Assembly: GCA_026874595.1 (NCBI GenBank)
Contig: CM049306.1
Location: forward strand, 76,449,642 to 76,513,641
DNA from: Sipunculus nudus
Lineage: Eukaryota > Annelida > Sipuncula > Golfingiida > Sipunculidae
Direction of reading: 5' to 3'
DNA length: 64,000 nucleotides
In this document: in pieces, positions 34,644 through 46,088 of the stretch
Numbering within the stretch: the stretch's first letter is position 1
Layout of the letters: every line of letters begins with the position of its first letter
Translations under genes and position numbers: made by a program
Notes under the pieces: generated by a model
Seen by the model: the letters and a program-made list of their open reading frames with translations, nothing else
What the model was told of the DNA's origin: nothing
Databases searched by the model: none

Positions 34644-35345
34644 AGGGCCCAGCTTGACAAGCGGTGCCCTATAGTGATCACCGTGTCAGTCCGTCCTTCC
34701 ATCCATCCGTCCTTCTGTCCATCCTTCCTTCCATACTTCTGTCCGTCCTTCTGTCAGTGACACTTTCTTTGGCGCCCGATTACTCAACAACAACATACTG
34801 CAGCTTTCCCAAAATTTACAGGGATGATTAGTAACTATGACCGCTTTAGACCTATTGAATAACAGACTTGTCAGAATTCCAATATGGAGGCCACAGCCCA
34901 ATCCCTGATTTTCTTTTGCCCACAATAACTTAACAACAACATACTGCAGCTTTCCCAAAATCACAAGGATGATTGGTACCTATGAGGGCTTAAGACCTAT
35001 TGAATTACAGACCTATTGAAATTCCAATATGGAGGCCACAGCCCAATCCCTGATTTTCTTTCACGCGCAATAACTCAACAGTAACCTACTGCAGCTTTCC
35101 CAAATTCACAGGGATAATTGGTACCTATGAGGGCTCCAGACCTATTGAATAACAGACCTGTTTGAATTCCAATATGCCCACCACAGCCCGATGGCTGATA
35201 TTCTTTCACGCGTAATAACTCAACAACAACATACTTCAGCTTTCCCAAATTTACAGGGATAGTTGATACATTTTAGGACTCCAGACCTATTGAATTACAG
35301 ATTTGCTCAAATCAAATATGGCTAACATACTACATCCAGTGATTT
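34644..35345 (+). repeat. Hairpin-headed repeat with 145-bp monomers, family B
   Basis: It begins with a compound stem-loop at 34644-34670 (AGGGC..GCCCT outside GCTTG/CAAGC). Next come repeated CCGTCCTTC words, then four tandem monomers marked by CAGCTTTCCC at 34801, 34947, 35092 and 35237, steps of 145-146 bp. Each monomer has TAACTCAACAACAACATACT, GACCTATTGAAT and CCAATATGGAGGCCACAGCC-like phrases. The last copy decays. Confidence 0.88.
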
Positions 35346-35564
35346 TCTATTGCACACATTATTTCAGATAAATCTTCTTTAATATCATTTGATCCAGTAG
35401 GATTTTTTCCCTCATGTATATGAATGAAAACCTGTTTCTGTTTGTCATATTTTATAAATTTAACTTGATTTTTCATCCATTTGTAAACTAGTCCAGCACT
35501 AGCAGAAACACTGGGCCCTCTGAGGACCATTGTCCAACCACATCTAGTTTTCTGCTACTCACTA

Positions 35565-35690
35565 CTGCTAATAATAATGATTATAATAGTAATAATGGTA
35601 ATCATTTCATAATAGTAATAATGATAATAATTTTATAATACTGATAATGACAATAATTTATAATAATCATAATAATAATAATAATGAAAA
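35565..35690. repeat. TAA/TGA-rich microsatellite-like tract
   Basis: Interrupted (AATAATGAT)-type units cover the segment and degrade towards both ends. Confidence 0.9.
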
Positions 35691-35909
35691 TAAGTTATTC
35701 CACTCAGAAGACCACTTGAGGTATTCATAGTTATGCAGAGTCAGTATAAAATACATGTTTCATTTTTAGAGATGCTGATTAGGAATGGCAAAAATATAAA
35801 TTAAAAATAAGCTAAAACAATAACAAATGCTGCTGCTAAAGGAACAAATATGAGTAGTGGTTTCAAGAGAAAGCTGTTAATATGTACATAAATGTTGACT
35901 CCATGGTGT

Positions 35910-36160
35910 TGTTAACCAGGAAGCAGGGCTGTGACGGGGATGCTGTCAGGGAGGTGCTGCGGCCTACAGGCCAGTCAATCAGACCAGCCAGTGTAGTGAG
36001 GGGGACAGACCAGAGGGACCAGAGGGACATTTCAGGTCACCCAGGTCTGCTCCGGGTTGTTGTTCCGAAAGCTGCTTCCTTGACTGCACAGCAGGGCAGG
36101 AAATACTGCCAGCACAGGGGTATAAAAATCTAGGGTTCTTGTAATTGTTAGCTAGGCACA
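35910..36160 (+). promoter_or_regulatory. GC-richer unique island with a TATA-like box
   Basis: This 250-bp island is richer in G+C than its flanks and carries GGGGTATAAAAATC near 36117-36130. A + frame at 35882-36133 is open for 83 codons, but its product is unrecognised and runs through the TATA-like box. No coding exon follows before the G-rich repeat. A weak promoter is one option; chance is another. Confidence 0.18.
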
Positions 36161-36263
36161 TACACCAACGATTGTTGACCCACCTGTACTCGATCCTGCC
36201 ACTGTTTTTCCTGATGGAATTAAATGTAAGCAGGAAGACCTGTATTGAAGACCAGACAGCCCT

Positions 36264-36965
36264 GAGGGGGAGAGCTGTATATGCAGTTCCTTCCTTCCCA
36301 GAAAGTTGGTCTGTAGGTGGGTAGGATAGATAGGGGGATTTTTTTTTTTTTTGGGGGGGGGGGGGGCTGTTTATGCAGTGTGTTCCTTCCCTGGATGTTG
36401 GAGGGAGGGGGACTGTATATGCAGTGTGTTCCTTCCCTGGATGTTGGAGGGAGGGGGGCTGTATATGCAGTGTGTTTTTTCCCTGGATGTTTAAGGGAGG
36501 GGGACTGTATATGCATTGTGTTCCTTTCCTAGATGTTTGAGGGAGGGGGGGGGGGGGGGCTGTATATGCAATGGTTCCTTCCCTGGATGTTGGAGGGAGG
36601 GGGACTGTATATGCAGTGTGTTCCTTCCCTGGATGTTGGAGGGAGGGGGGCTGTATATGCAGTGTGTTCCTTCCCTGGATGTTGGAGGGAGGGGGGCTGT
36701 ATATGCAGTGTGTTTTTTCCCTGGATGTTTAAGGGAGGGGGACTGTATATGCATTGTGTTCCTTTTCTAGATGTTTGAGGGAGGGGGGGCTGTATATGCA
36801 ATGGTTCCTTCCCTGGATGTTGGAGGGAGGGGGGCTGTATATGCAGTGTGTTCCTTCCCTGGATGTTGGAGGGAGGGGGACTGTTTATGAAGTGTGTTCC
36901 TTCCCTGGACCTTGACTGTATATGCAGTCTGTTCCTTTCCTTTATGAAGGGGGGGGGGGGGTTAT
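36264..36965 (+). repeat. G-rich 46-bp minisatellite
   Basis: The unit combines TTCCTTCCCTGGATGTTGGA with GGGAGGGGGGCTGTATATGC and AGTGTG. G runs of 4 to 15 bases recur in every unit. A five-unit block is repeated about 238 bp apart (TTTTTTCCCTGGATGTTT near 36475 and 36713). Frames on both strands (Gly/Met/Leu-rich or Pro-rich) are products of the array. Confidence 0.96.
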
Positions 36966-37149
36966 TTATTTTGGTACTAGATCAGTGTTTTTTTACATTG
37001 TTTTCTTTGTATATTGTTTATTATCATGTTCTGGGATACTGAAATACATTTAAATAATAAATAAAACCACAGCCAGACCTCCCAGAGAAATTCTGAGAGA
37101 AACTTGTTATTCACTACATCTGGAATCTGCTAGTGGTTATTTAATGATC
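36966..37149. other. Short unique spacer
   Basis: AT-rich DNA between two repeat arrays, with nothing recognisable. Confidence 0.6.
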
Positions 37150-37665
37150 CAGGACAGTCATAATGTGACTTTTTTTATGACTTCCCGTAGACATGCATGT
37201 ATACAAAATGTCACAGGACATAGCTACATTTATACAAAGAGTAACAGGATAGGGTACATTTATACAAAATGTCATGGGACATAGCTACAAATATACAAAA
37301 TATAATAGGACAGGATACATATATACAAAATGTCACAGGACATAGCTTACATTTTTATAAAGTTTGATAGTACATAGGGTAGATAGAGTGTCACAGGGTA
37401 GACTTTACACATACAAAATTTGACAAGATATACACATTAAAATTGTCACAGGACAAAGCATAATGTAATAACATGTCAAAGGATGTAACATAAACATACA
37501 CAATGTAACAGGACATTAAATACTGTGTTAAAATGTCACAGGATGAAAAATATACATAAAAAAATGTCACAGGGCCATAGCATTATTACACAAAATGTCA
37601 GAAGATGTGACAGACATATGCAAATGTCACAGGACGATGTAGATGAAATGTCACAATCATTTGTA
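37150..37665 (+). repeat. Degenerate minisatellite around ATACAAAATGTCACAGGACATAG-type words
   Basis: The words TACAAAATGTCACAGGAC and ACATAGCTACA recur about twelve times at irregular steps of roughly 30-45 bp. Substitutions are frequent, so the array is old. Confidence 0.85.
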
Positions 37666-38460
37666 ACTCTTATTGCTGTGACTTTATTTGTAGAACAGAT
37701 AAATATTACTGGAATGAAAGCAATGTTGAGCAATTATAGAGATTAAACTTGTAGGCCTGCAACATGTTTATCATATTTCTTTTTCAAGAGTTTGAATGTA
37801 TATTCTTTGTTGATGTATTTGGTCTCCTCTAAAGGCCCTCTAGTTTACTGTATCATACCCTTTGGTGAATTGTGAGATGATCTTTAGTTTATTATCCATG
37901 TCATCTGAGAAAAAGGCTGTCCAACAGATTTTTGTGGATTTACTTAAAAATTTATATTTTTCAATAATTTCCAAGAAAACAACATATTGAAGTGTCAACC
38001 TAATATAGCAATTAAGAATTTTACAATAATTCCCGAGTTTATGTTTCATAACATTTTAGTCTCCTCACCAAGATCTGGCAGATATGATGTGTTCCTCCAT
38101 TAGTAGCCATCTTTGTTTTAGCTGGTTATATTTTTTTAGAGTGGTTACATGAGATCATCCAATCAGCAGCTCTCAGTTAAGACTGTTTTTGCATGTGACC
38201 ATTGACCTTGACTGCCATAGGTGGGTCTGACATGCTGTAAAATGTTGACTGATTTCTTTTAATTTACAAATAATTCAGTTTCTTAAAAAAAAGTGTAAGG
38301 TAGGAATATATTTACCTTATTGGAAAATTAGGTCCTTTAATCCTCTACTCTCCACTATAATTGTTTCCCTTGAAAGATAAATACTAAAAACTTTCATAGC
38401 AAAAAACAGGTTGACATGAGGGGATGAAACGTTCTATAGTAGATACGAATCTCTGGTGCA
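37666..38460. other. Non-coding stretch, nothing seen
   Basis: Unique AT-rich DNA. No feature could be supported. Confidence 0.55.
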
Positions 38461-38462
38461 TT

Positions 38463-38636
38463 CAGTGGAACCTCTCCTTACGGGCACTACTCTACCAAGG
38501 GCACATATTTAAGACCACTTATGGGCAATCCCTTGAAGGAAGGTCCTAAAATCTATAACCTCCCTGCTAATGGCACCTATCTATTGCCAGCAAAATGTCT
38601 TGTCCCATCAGTGACGGTAATTCGAAGGCTCTACTA
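38463..38636. mobile_element. CAGTGGAACC-type MITE, degraded
   Basis: The left end CAGTGGAACCTCTCC resembles the tip of the MITE at 49892. The right end, read in reverse, is TAGTAGAGCCTTCG and is followed by TA. The size (about 174 bp) matches the 177-bp element. Ends of this kind occur in Tc1/mariner and pogo-type elements. The right tip is diverged and the left flank is not TA, so confidence is moderate. Confidence 0.5.
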
Positions 38637-38639
38637 TAT

Positions 38640-39985
38640 GTTACAGTCGGTCTTGTCTTTTATGGTCTATAAGGCTGTTCTAAAAAACAAAGAGACAATT
38701 AACTTTATAGGGCAATCTTATGATAAAAAGATGTGTAGTGTGTTATATCTTTTAGTAATATTTTAATGCTTGTACATAAGGTTTGGATCACATCATATTG
38801 GCACTATGTTTAATTAACTTATATAGTCATGGCAATGAATTATTGCAGTCTTTCTAATGGAAGCCACAAATGATATTTAGATAGATGAAAGTGCATGTGT
38901 CCTGTAATTACCTGCTTATATTGTCACTTAATCGCTTATAACAAAGGCAAAACCATAGTCCAATATCCTTCTAAAGAGGATATATGCAATTACATCAGTG
39001 TTATGGATGTAATTAGGAGCAGACCATAAAATACAAGGCTTAAAGCTCACTCCAGAAACTAAATATGTCATATCTTTATTACAGATATTCTCACTTGCAT
39101 AGCTTTTGTGAGATTGGCTTTGCTGAATAGGATGTTTCTGACAGGGACTTTCAGACTTGGACCTGGACTAGAATGACAGGCCTTGTAATTATTAAATTAA
39201 TTATTATATTAAAATTTTGGCCAGGTCAATATTATTGGGTTTCATCAATGGGTAATAATAAAAGGGATTAATAATAAATAAATCTGCTGAAATATTAGCA
39301 CCATAACCCTACACAGGAATGTTCACAAATGTAGAGTCACTTGTGTACAAATAAACCTGGGACTATGGGCCTAATAAGTGAATGCAAACATGATTCTGAG
39401 AGCATCACACAATAGGGACCCCCCACATGGCAGAGGCTTGCACTCCTTATTGTGTAGATTTTTTTAATTTATACATAATTACTGAGATATGTCCAACTGA
39501 TATGTTACTTGCCAAAAATCTGTCCCAGAGACTAATGAAGAATGGCACACCAGACCTTTAAAAACAACATGCCTGACCCATTAAAATGATACCTAGGGCC
39601 TTCAGAAATCTTTAAAATACCATCCCTGTTTTGAGCAAATATAGAGTAACTGGTAAAAACCAAAAACAGTCAACTTCATAAGATGGAATAATTTTAACAA
39701 AAAGGCAGGGAGATTTAACTATATTCTGAGTTGGAATTGCAATCTTTCTGTTCACATGGTGGTTATATATATTGGTAGAAAGTAAACAAACATATTCAAT
39801 ATTCCTGATAAAAAGATCAGGCTTTGTAAGAAATGAAAAAAATAGTTTGGTTCCATATCAATATTTTAGAACAATATTCAATATAGTATGTGATGCCACT
39901 CTAACACCTCAGTAAACAAGGGGCAAAAATATCACTAGTCTAAATAGGGGAGGCTGTGAACCACACATGCTCGACAGATAAAAAT
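38640..39985. other. Non-coding stretch, nothing seen
   Basis: Unique AT-rich DNA without open frames of note. Confidence 0.55.
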
Positions 39986-39989
39986 GAAC

Positions 39990-40270
39990 GCCCGTAAATT
40001 ACAAATAAGCAGATTGAGTGGCTGCGATAGTGGGTGGCAAAAAAATACATGATCTGTCGCTGGGATCAGCTGGTAAATTAATATTTTCTGCTCAGTTTAT
40101 ACTGGTTAGGCAGACAGGCTGATTGGCCTGGCAAATGAGTTATTTGTTTTGGGCATCTCTGCGTGTAGTGTGCACTACTTAAATAACATGATGGTTTCAT
40201 CAATTCAGGGTCACTGTGCAAGCTAATCATATTGATCAAGTAACGGGGGCCCCCCTCCTTTTGTTGTGTT
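39990..40270. promoter_or_regulatory. Candidate enhancer-like unique segment
   Basis: Repeat-free DNA of balanced composition with homeodomain-type AAATTA/TTAAT words and a CCTGGCAAATGAG-like stretch. It ends at a GGGGGCCCCC run near 40245. No open frame. The call rests on texture only. Confidence 0.2.
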
Positions 40271-41260
40271 GTGCATGTGGTGCGCTGTTTCGTCCTTTAT
40301 GTAAAAACATTCATTTGCTGTCATAGGGGAATACATAATGACTGAAAAGAATTACTGCATGCATATATACACAGTGTATTAATTGCTGGGGCCATCAAAA
40401 GCTCTTTTATCCATTACTAACTAGCATATGATAGTAATTGTATGATAGATTTTCCTGTGGGCTGAGTATGCATAGTATCAGCTGATTACTTTACAGTTGT
40501 ATATCCTATACACAGCCAGGAGTAAATTCCCCACTCATTTATCACATGCAAATCCTTTTTAATCTTGCTTTTATAAAAGCTGGGGAAACCTGTGATATTT
40601 TTTTCTTTGACCTGCATGTTTCTATCTCTATCGTTTTATATTTCTATAGGCTGGTACACTTGTGTATAATTAATCATTATTAAGGTACAAGCCCCATATG
40701 AAGTTCCAATATGATTAAAAAGATAATGATTTTTTTTCATGCCCGCATAGTTATATATGAAATATATGGGCATGTATTTATACTGCATTGTAATTGTGAA
40801 CAGGTTTGATACAACTGGATATAATTAGAAACTAATATGTTACCAGCTCCAGACCTAGACTATATTTTATTTTTATTGTCATACAGGGGGGGGGGGCTCA
40901 TTTCCCTTTGATGTCACCACTATCATTGTGGCCAAACACACTTTTTTCCCATGTTCATTGAACACTCAGACCTGCATCTTCTAATCTTTGTCAGCATGAT
41001 TTTATTTTACTGCTATATAATGCAGCTATGGTAATAATTGATTAACCAAGGTATCACTTAACAAATGATTAATTAATATATAATTTGACAATAAAAAATA
41101 AGGAGAACTCTTTTCATTAGATAGAAAATTTAAATTTAAGGTATAATTATATATTTAAATTAATTAAATATTGTATGAAAAATGGGGCTGCATGGGGCTC
41201 AACTGATTTACTAAAACTTTTTGGTGGCATGAGACATGGGTCATTGAAGACCACTTTTGG
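40271..41260. other. Non-coding stretch, nothing seen
   Basis: AT-rich DNA with a G run near 40886-40896. No gene or mobile element was recognised. Confidence 0.55.
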
Positions 41261-41262
41261 TA

Positions 41263-41652
41263 GCAGGGTGGATCTAGTAGGATATCATGTTATACCTTTG
41301 TGAAAGTGGGGTGGATCTAGTAGGGTATCATGTTTTGCCTTTGTGGAGGTGTGTCGGATCTAGTAGGATATCATGTTTTGCCTTTGTGGAGGTGGGGTGG
41401 ATCTAGTAGGGTATCATGTTTTGCCTTTGTTGAGGTGGGGTGGATCTAGTAGGGCTGCATGTTTTGCCTTTGTGGAGGTGTGATGGATCTAGTAGGGTAT
41501 CATGTTTTGCCTTTGTTGAGGTGGGGTGGATCTAGTAGGGCTGCATGTTTTGCCTTTGTGGAGGTGTGATGGATCTAGTAGGGTATCATGTTTTGGCTTT
41601 GATGAGGTGAGGTGGATCTAGTACGCTTGCATGTTTTGCCTTTGTGGAGGTA
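41263..41652 (+). repeat. 43-bp minisatellite, about 9 units
   Basis: GGATCTAGTAGG starts step by exactly 43 bp (41271, 41314, 41357, 41400, 41443). Each unit continues with TATCATGTTTTGCCTTTGTG and GAGGTG. Alternating GGTATCATG and GGCTGCATG variants show two-unit block copying. Confidence 0.95.
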
Positions 41653-42945
41653 TGTATTCAGTATGCCATATCAGGTTTGTTATGCACACCTATAGCAGAT
41701 TTAGTTGCCTTCTCACTCCTGATGTAAGTAACCATCCACTGATAAAACCTGTGTATTGTTATAACATTAATGTGGTGTTATTTATAACTGACCTTTCATG
41801 TGTGCTTTGTGTAATTACACACACCCAAACCAAGGTTAAAGTATGTTAATTTAGCTTTTACTTCACTCGGTATAAGAGAACTGAGTTTGGAAATACATAA
41901 CAAGTAAATCGTTTGTCCAAGGTAATCCTACTTCCTATAACTTGCAGATTAGGGCGTGGTCATCCCCAGAGCATTCCTCCATCTTCTACTTAGAAAATAC
42001 TGGTCTAATGGCCACCAAACTCACTCTGCACATAGATTTCCACCTTGAGACTGTTCTCAGGGTACTTTACTTTCCAATCATATTTCGTGCCCTTATCAAA
42101 TCCTGACTTCGCAAAAATTTTGAAACAGCTTATTAAAAACCTATGTGTCGCAAGTCACATGCCAGGATTATTGGTGTACTGCTTGAATTTATTGATTTCA
42201 GATTTAAGATTTGTTATCCCTTCTTTAGAACTCTTATCCATATAGCAGCTCTGTTTCTTTCTCTCTCTCTCTCTCTTTTCTTTTTTCTTAAATTTATTTT
42301 TTTCTCTCTTTTCATTATTATCTCCTCTGAGTCATTTGACTTTACACATACACAATGACATGCGTGCTCAACACGAATAACTTTATGAAAGGAGGTGTGA
42401 TAAACTCTCCGTCATATGATCAGATTGAGAAATTTTATAGAGTGTTATGTGATATATGGGGTTTTTATTAGCCACACCACTGTTGACATAAGACTGGGAT
42501 ACTTATCAGTGAGATAATCATGGTATGATTATGTCATAGATAAGGCTTGATCACTTAGACTGCTTACTCAGCAAGGTTATATGTGAGGAATTTATTATGA
42601 TACCCTAATATTTATAACACAATGAATATTGTTCTATTAAAATATTTTCATTTTACTGTGTTTGCATATATATAACTAAGATGTAAACCAAATTGGATTT
42701 TTGAGGATCTACTGGCAAAATAAATAAATTACAGATTTTTTTTTTTATTTCATTATATTCTATAGAATATAGAATGATAAATATTGGTATATTATTACCC
42801 CCTTAACTAAATAAATGGTAATATAGTTTGATGGAGATCACTTTTGAATTAAGGTTTATATATTTTGGTTGAATGTTCCAGACAGTAAAGACCAGCTATA
42901 TGGTACCAGTCAGTAAAAAATATTGATGTGTACCATACACATGTT
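41653..42945. other. Non-coding stretch with a CT microsatellite
   Basis: Unique AT-rich DNA. A CT-rich run lies at about 42255-42310. No gene could be supported. Confidence 0.55.
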
Positions 42946-42949
42946 CTTT

Positions 42950-43375
42950 TTTATACACCCGTCGTAGACAAGGATGTATTGTACTAACCATCAATTTGAT
43001 GAATGTTAATGAAATTTAACTATGACCCAATAGATTATCCCACCAACATATAATGATGTCAGAGGGTGACACCAGGCCTTTTTTGTAGATTCGCTGCAAT
43101 AACTTCCCAGATTGATGATGGTTTTTAATCAACTTATAGGGAATTAATATTAACCAATATAATATATTGCTGGAGGTTGATTCTTGGCATAATCAATGCA
43201 TATTTTATGAGGTCAGAGGTCACCAGACTTTTGTGGTGCCATGAAGATTTACCATCAGTTTTATGGAATTCAATGAAATGCACTATAAATATTTCCAATA
43301 TACATTTTCTCACCCAAATTCAGTTCTTGCTAGAATTTGCAGATATTTTATAAGGTCAGGGGTCACTCAATGTGG
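42950..43375 (+). repeat. Hairpin-headed repeat, family A copy 2
   Basis: TTTTATACACCCG, a stem-loop-like start ending GGATGTATTG, is followed by three diverged monomers. These are marked by (T/A)GA(T/G)GTCAGAGG-type words near 43053, 43209 and 43353. TTTCTCACC and AGACTTTTGTGGTG-like phrases match the copy at 27398-27905. Confidence 0.7.
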
Positions 43376-43559
43376 GACATTATTATGCAAATCTTACAAT
43401 GCTCTTGTTAATAATCAAATCAGGTGTGCATTGTAGAACTGACTCTACACAATCCATCATAAGAATGAAAGGCTTGGATGAAATTTCCAGGGGGAAAATA
43501 TCAGGTGATGAAATTTCCATGCATGCTCATAAAACACCTGCTGCCTTATGGGTAAAACC

Positions 43560-44040
43560 CTGTGCCGTCTGCTCTGCGATTGTGCCTGTGTAATAAACTT
43601 CTTGGCCGCTAGAGATTTGTATCAGTTCTATTTCCTGTACAAACACAGGCGTAATTAAAAACCGTCAAATCACAAGTGGGCCCCCCAAGTTAATTAATCA
43701 CTTAATCATTGAATTTTAGATTTCATGACTGCAGTGGTTCTCCTTCTATCATGTACCAGGTTTGTTAATCATTCCCTGGTGCCGATCACAAGCCGATTTT
43801 GCGAGATGATTCTTGTGCTTTGTGTTGTTTTTCATACAATTAATACCGGACAGGATAAATGATGATTTGTTTGAGATGTGACATCGCTTCCAAGATGAGC
43901 GGCTCACTTAACGAATCTTCAAATAATCACTCCACTCGAGGATGAATAATTTGTACTGTTGTTCCGAGCGATCTGGCTGTCATAACAATGATGCCTGGCT
44001 TTTGAAAATAAAACCATAAATTGCAATATAAGCTTTCCAC
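43560..44040. promoter_or_regulatory. Candidate enhancer-like unique segment rich in homeodomain cores
   Basis: A repeat-free, CpG-containing stretch with TTAATTAATCACTTAATC near 43690-43707, GCGTAATTAAAAACC upstream and several ATTAAT/TTAATC words downstream. All frames carry stops. Its texture is the clearest of the unique islands here, but only cross-species comparison could establish function. Confidence 0.27.
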
Positions 44041-45395
44041 TCAGTTCACTGAAGCTGTATTAATATTAGCCTGAGGCACTGCAGAGTAAACACCTATGGT
44101 AGCCAGCCGATTATGATCAGATATGAATGGAAGTAAAAACAGGTGCCTGACCTTTGCACCCAATTTCAAGGTCACTGAACCTTTTCGTATAAGAGCTGCA
44201 AGGAGTCCAGGTTTTCTGGTTGAGTCTTTGAAGAGGGACTCCCTAATGTGCCATGCCACTGTATTTTATGCATACCCATATTGCATATGAAGGCCAATAT
44301 TGAGCTCCAGTCAGCCATAATTTTGGTGGTATGCTTTTCCCAGACAAGATTAAGTGACATTAGATCCTGACCTGGATACACTTGACCAGATATTATCACT
44401 TCTAATATCTGCATATTTCTACTCACCAGGTGTCCTTAGTATATCCTCACCTGGGCAACTGATTTGAACTTTTATATATCTGTCAGTTCTGAAAGTATTA
44501 TCTGTTAATTGTTCATCAAAGAAGAGATTTCTGTATATGTAGGTGTATATTTTCCTGTTAATCAAGGTGATTAATGTGGGCGTATGACATAAAACTTCAG
44601 GCTGTGTTTTCCTAGATCCCTACTTACCTACTAAGTTATGTAAATGCCTACTGTGTACCAGTATACAGTTATAGTTGTAGACCTGTACATATGATATCCC
44701 TAGTATATTTACTTGTGTTTGTTTGCCGTGTGTGAGCTATGTGTGTTGGTTTGTTTGAGTATGAGTGTGCCTTTCTCAATAAATAATAAGTGACTATTAA
44801 ATGACTATTATGCTAATCATAATTAAGACAAGCTGGATCAAGCCATTATGTCTATTCCTGGTTATTGATTTTTCTCTTAATCTTTTTTTATGTCTTCACT
44901 TGTGTCTGTTGGTTTGTTTGATAGAAGAATAACACAAAGTTGTTGAAAAAAATATCCATTAAATATGCTTTAATGGGAGGAATGGGATATGGACCATTTA
45001 ACTTATTGTGAAGATGTTGATAAATAAAGTTGCAATTCCCGTCAGAATATACATTGTATTGGTTTGGCAGAGGTATGCACTTCAGTGGGTGTCCTTCTTG
45101 TTAAATCTTATATGGATCAGTGGAATATCATCAGGCCGATTAAAGTGGTATGTTCAAATCCTGCTTTTGAATTACATATGCCATTTTAATCATTTTTTAC
45201 TTGACAACCACAATGAAAAGAGTTTTAATTCCTTAGATTTGTTCTGATTATCTCATTTTTTTTTATTTTTATAGTGATTGATACAAAAAAATGAAGAGAA
45301 AATAATTACTCCAGGTTTGTCAGATGTACATACAGCATATCAAAAGGTATAGATCTAATAATGCTTTACCAGAAACTTGAACTCAAACTCTTCCT
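44041..45395. other. Non-coding stretch, nothing firm
   Basis: Unique DNA. Two overlapping minus-strand frames (44041-44259 and 44172-44426) are unrecognised. No repeats were seen. Confidence 0.5.
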
Positions 45396-45401
45396 CAGTA
45401 A

Positions 45402-45645
45402 CAGGCCTTAATTTTGAGTTCAGGGTCATGCTGGGAATGGGTTGCCAAAGAAAATCAAGTACTACCTCAGTGTATTAACGGCAGGGCAACACGTGTGCCC
45501 AAAAGGAATGCTGGATCATACTGGCCATGCAATGGTCAGCCAACTCAAACATGTTCAGATGACAGCTCCGTGATCACAAGAGAAGAACGAGTACAAATGT
45601 GTGGGAGGGACTGACTGCCCCTGACCTGGTTTCGGGTCATGGCTG
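45402..45645 (+). other. Cys-rich open frame, possible exon or exon remnant
   Basis: An acceptor-like CTCTTCCTCAGTAACAG precedes an open frame running to TGA at 45614. The frame encodes a peptide with SCWEWVAKEN near its start, five Cys in all, and several charged residues. In a second frame across the end, KCVGGTDCP is read before another stop at 45625. Cys spacing and Trp are reminiscent of extracellular modules, but no family could be assigned. The frame lacks an ATG at its start and the two readings disagree. A frameshifted remnant or chance are both possible. Confidence 0.15.
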
Positions 45646-45897
45646 ACAGCTGACCAGAACATTGACCAGACTGACTGAGGATGTATATTCACAGTGACTG
45701 GTCTGAGGCTGAGTTTTAGAGCCAGGTGGGTAAACCATGTCACTATATGACTGATTGCTGACCTCCAGTGACCAGCACCTTACAAGACACCTTACAAGAC
45801 ATGCACTGGGGGGGGTGTAGATAATGAGGAAGCTGCAGCAAAGGTGTCATGTTAATTAGTGGTTCTCACACCAAGACCTTCTTGACACACTTCACTA
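45646..45897. other. Short unique spacer
   Basis: Mixed DNA with a small direct repeat (CACCTTACAAGACA twice near 45778) and a G run near 45810. Nothing else. Confidence 0.5.
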
Positions 45898-46088
45898 GTG
45901 TCCAGAAATGCACATTTAAAAGATTAGGTGGGTGTGAGGGGTAGGGCCCTGCGCGGGGCGGGTATTGACCCACAGCCCACAGGGGACTGTTGGCTGCGGT
46001 CCCCTGCGGGCTGCGGGTCAAAACCCGCCCCTCGCAGGGCCCTACCCCCCACCCACACCTAATCTTTAATCTGTACGTTTCTGGACAC
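45898..46088. repeat. Near-perfect 191-bp palindrome at the left end of the hAT-like element
   Basis: Arms 45898-45987 and 45999-46088 (90 bp each) are inverted copies around an 11-bp centre. They match from the central GGGGAC/GTCCCC out to GTGTCCAG/CTGGACAC, with scattered substitutions. The left arm includes the element tip (from 45942) and 44 bp of outside DNA, so both element and flank were copied in reverse. Confidence 0.93.

Noticed and set aside
35330-36133. Gene starting at the TATA-like box near 36120
   Set aside because: No exon follows before the G-rich array, and the only frame runs through the box itself.
36220-36801. Overlapping Gly/Met-rich and Pro/Tyr-rich frames on both strands
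   Set aside because: They are translations of the 46-bp G-rich minisatellite.
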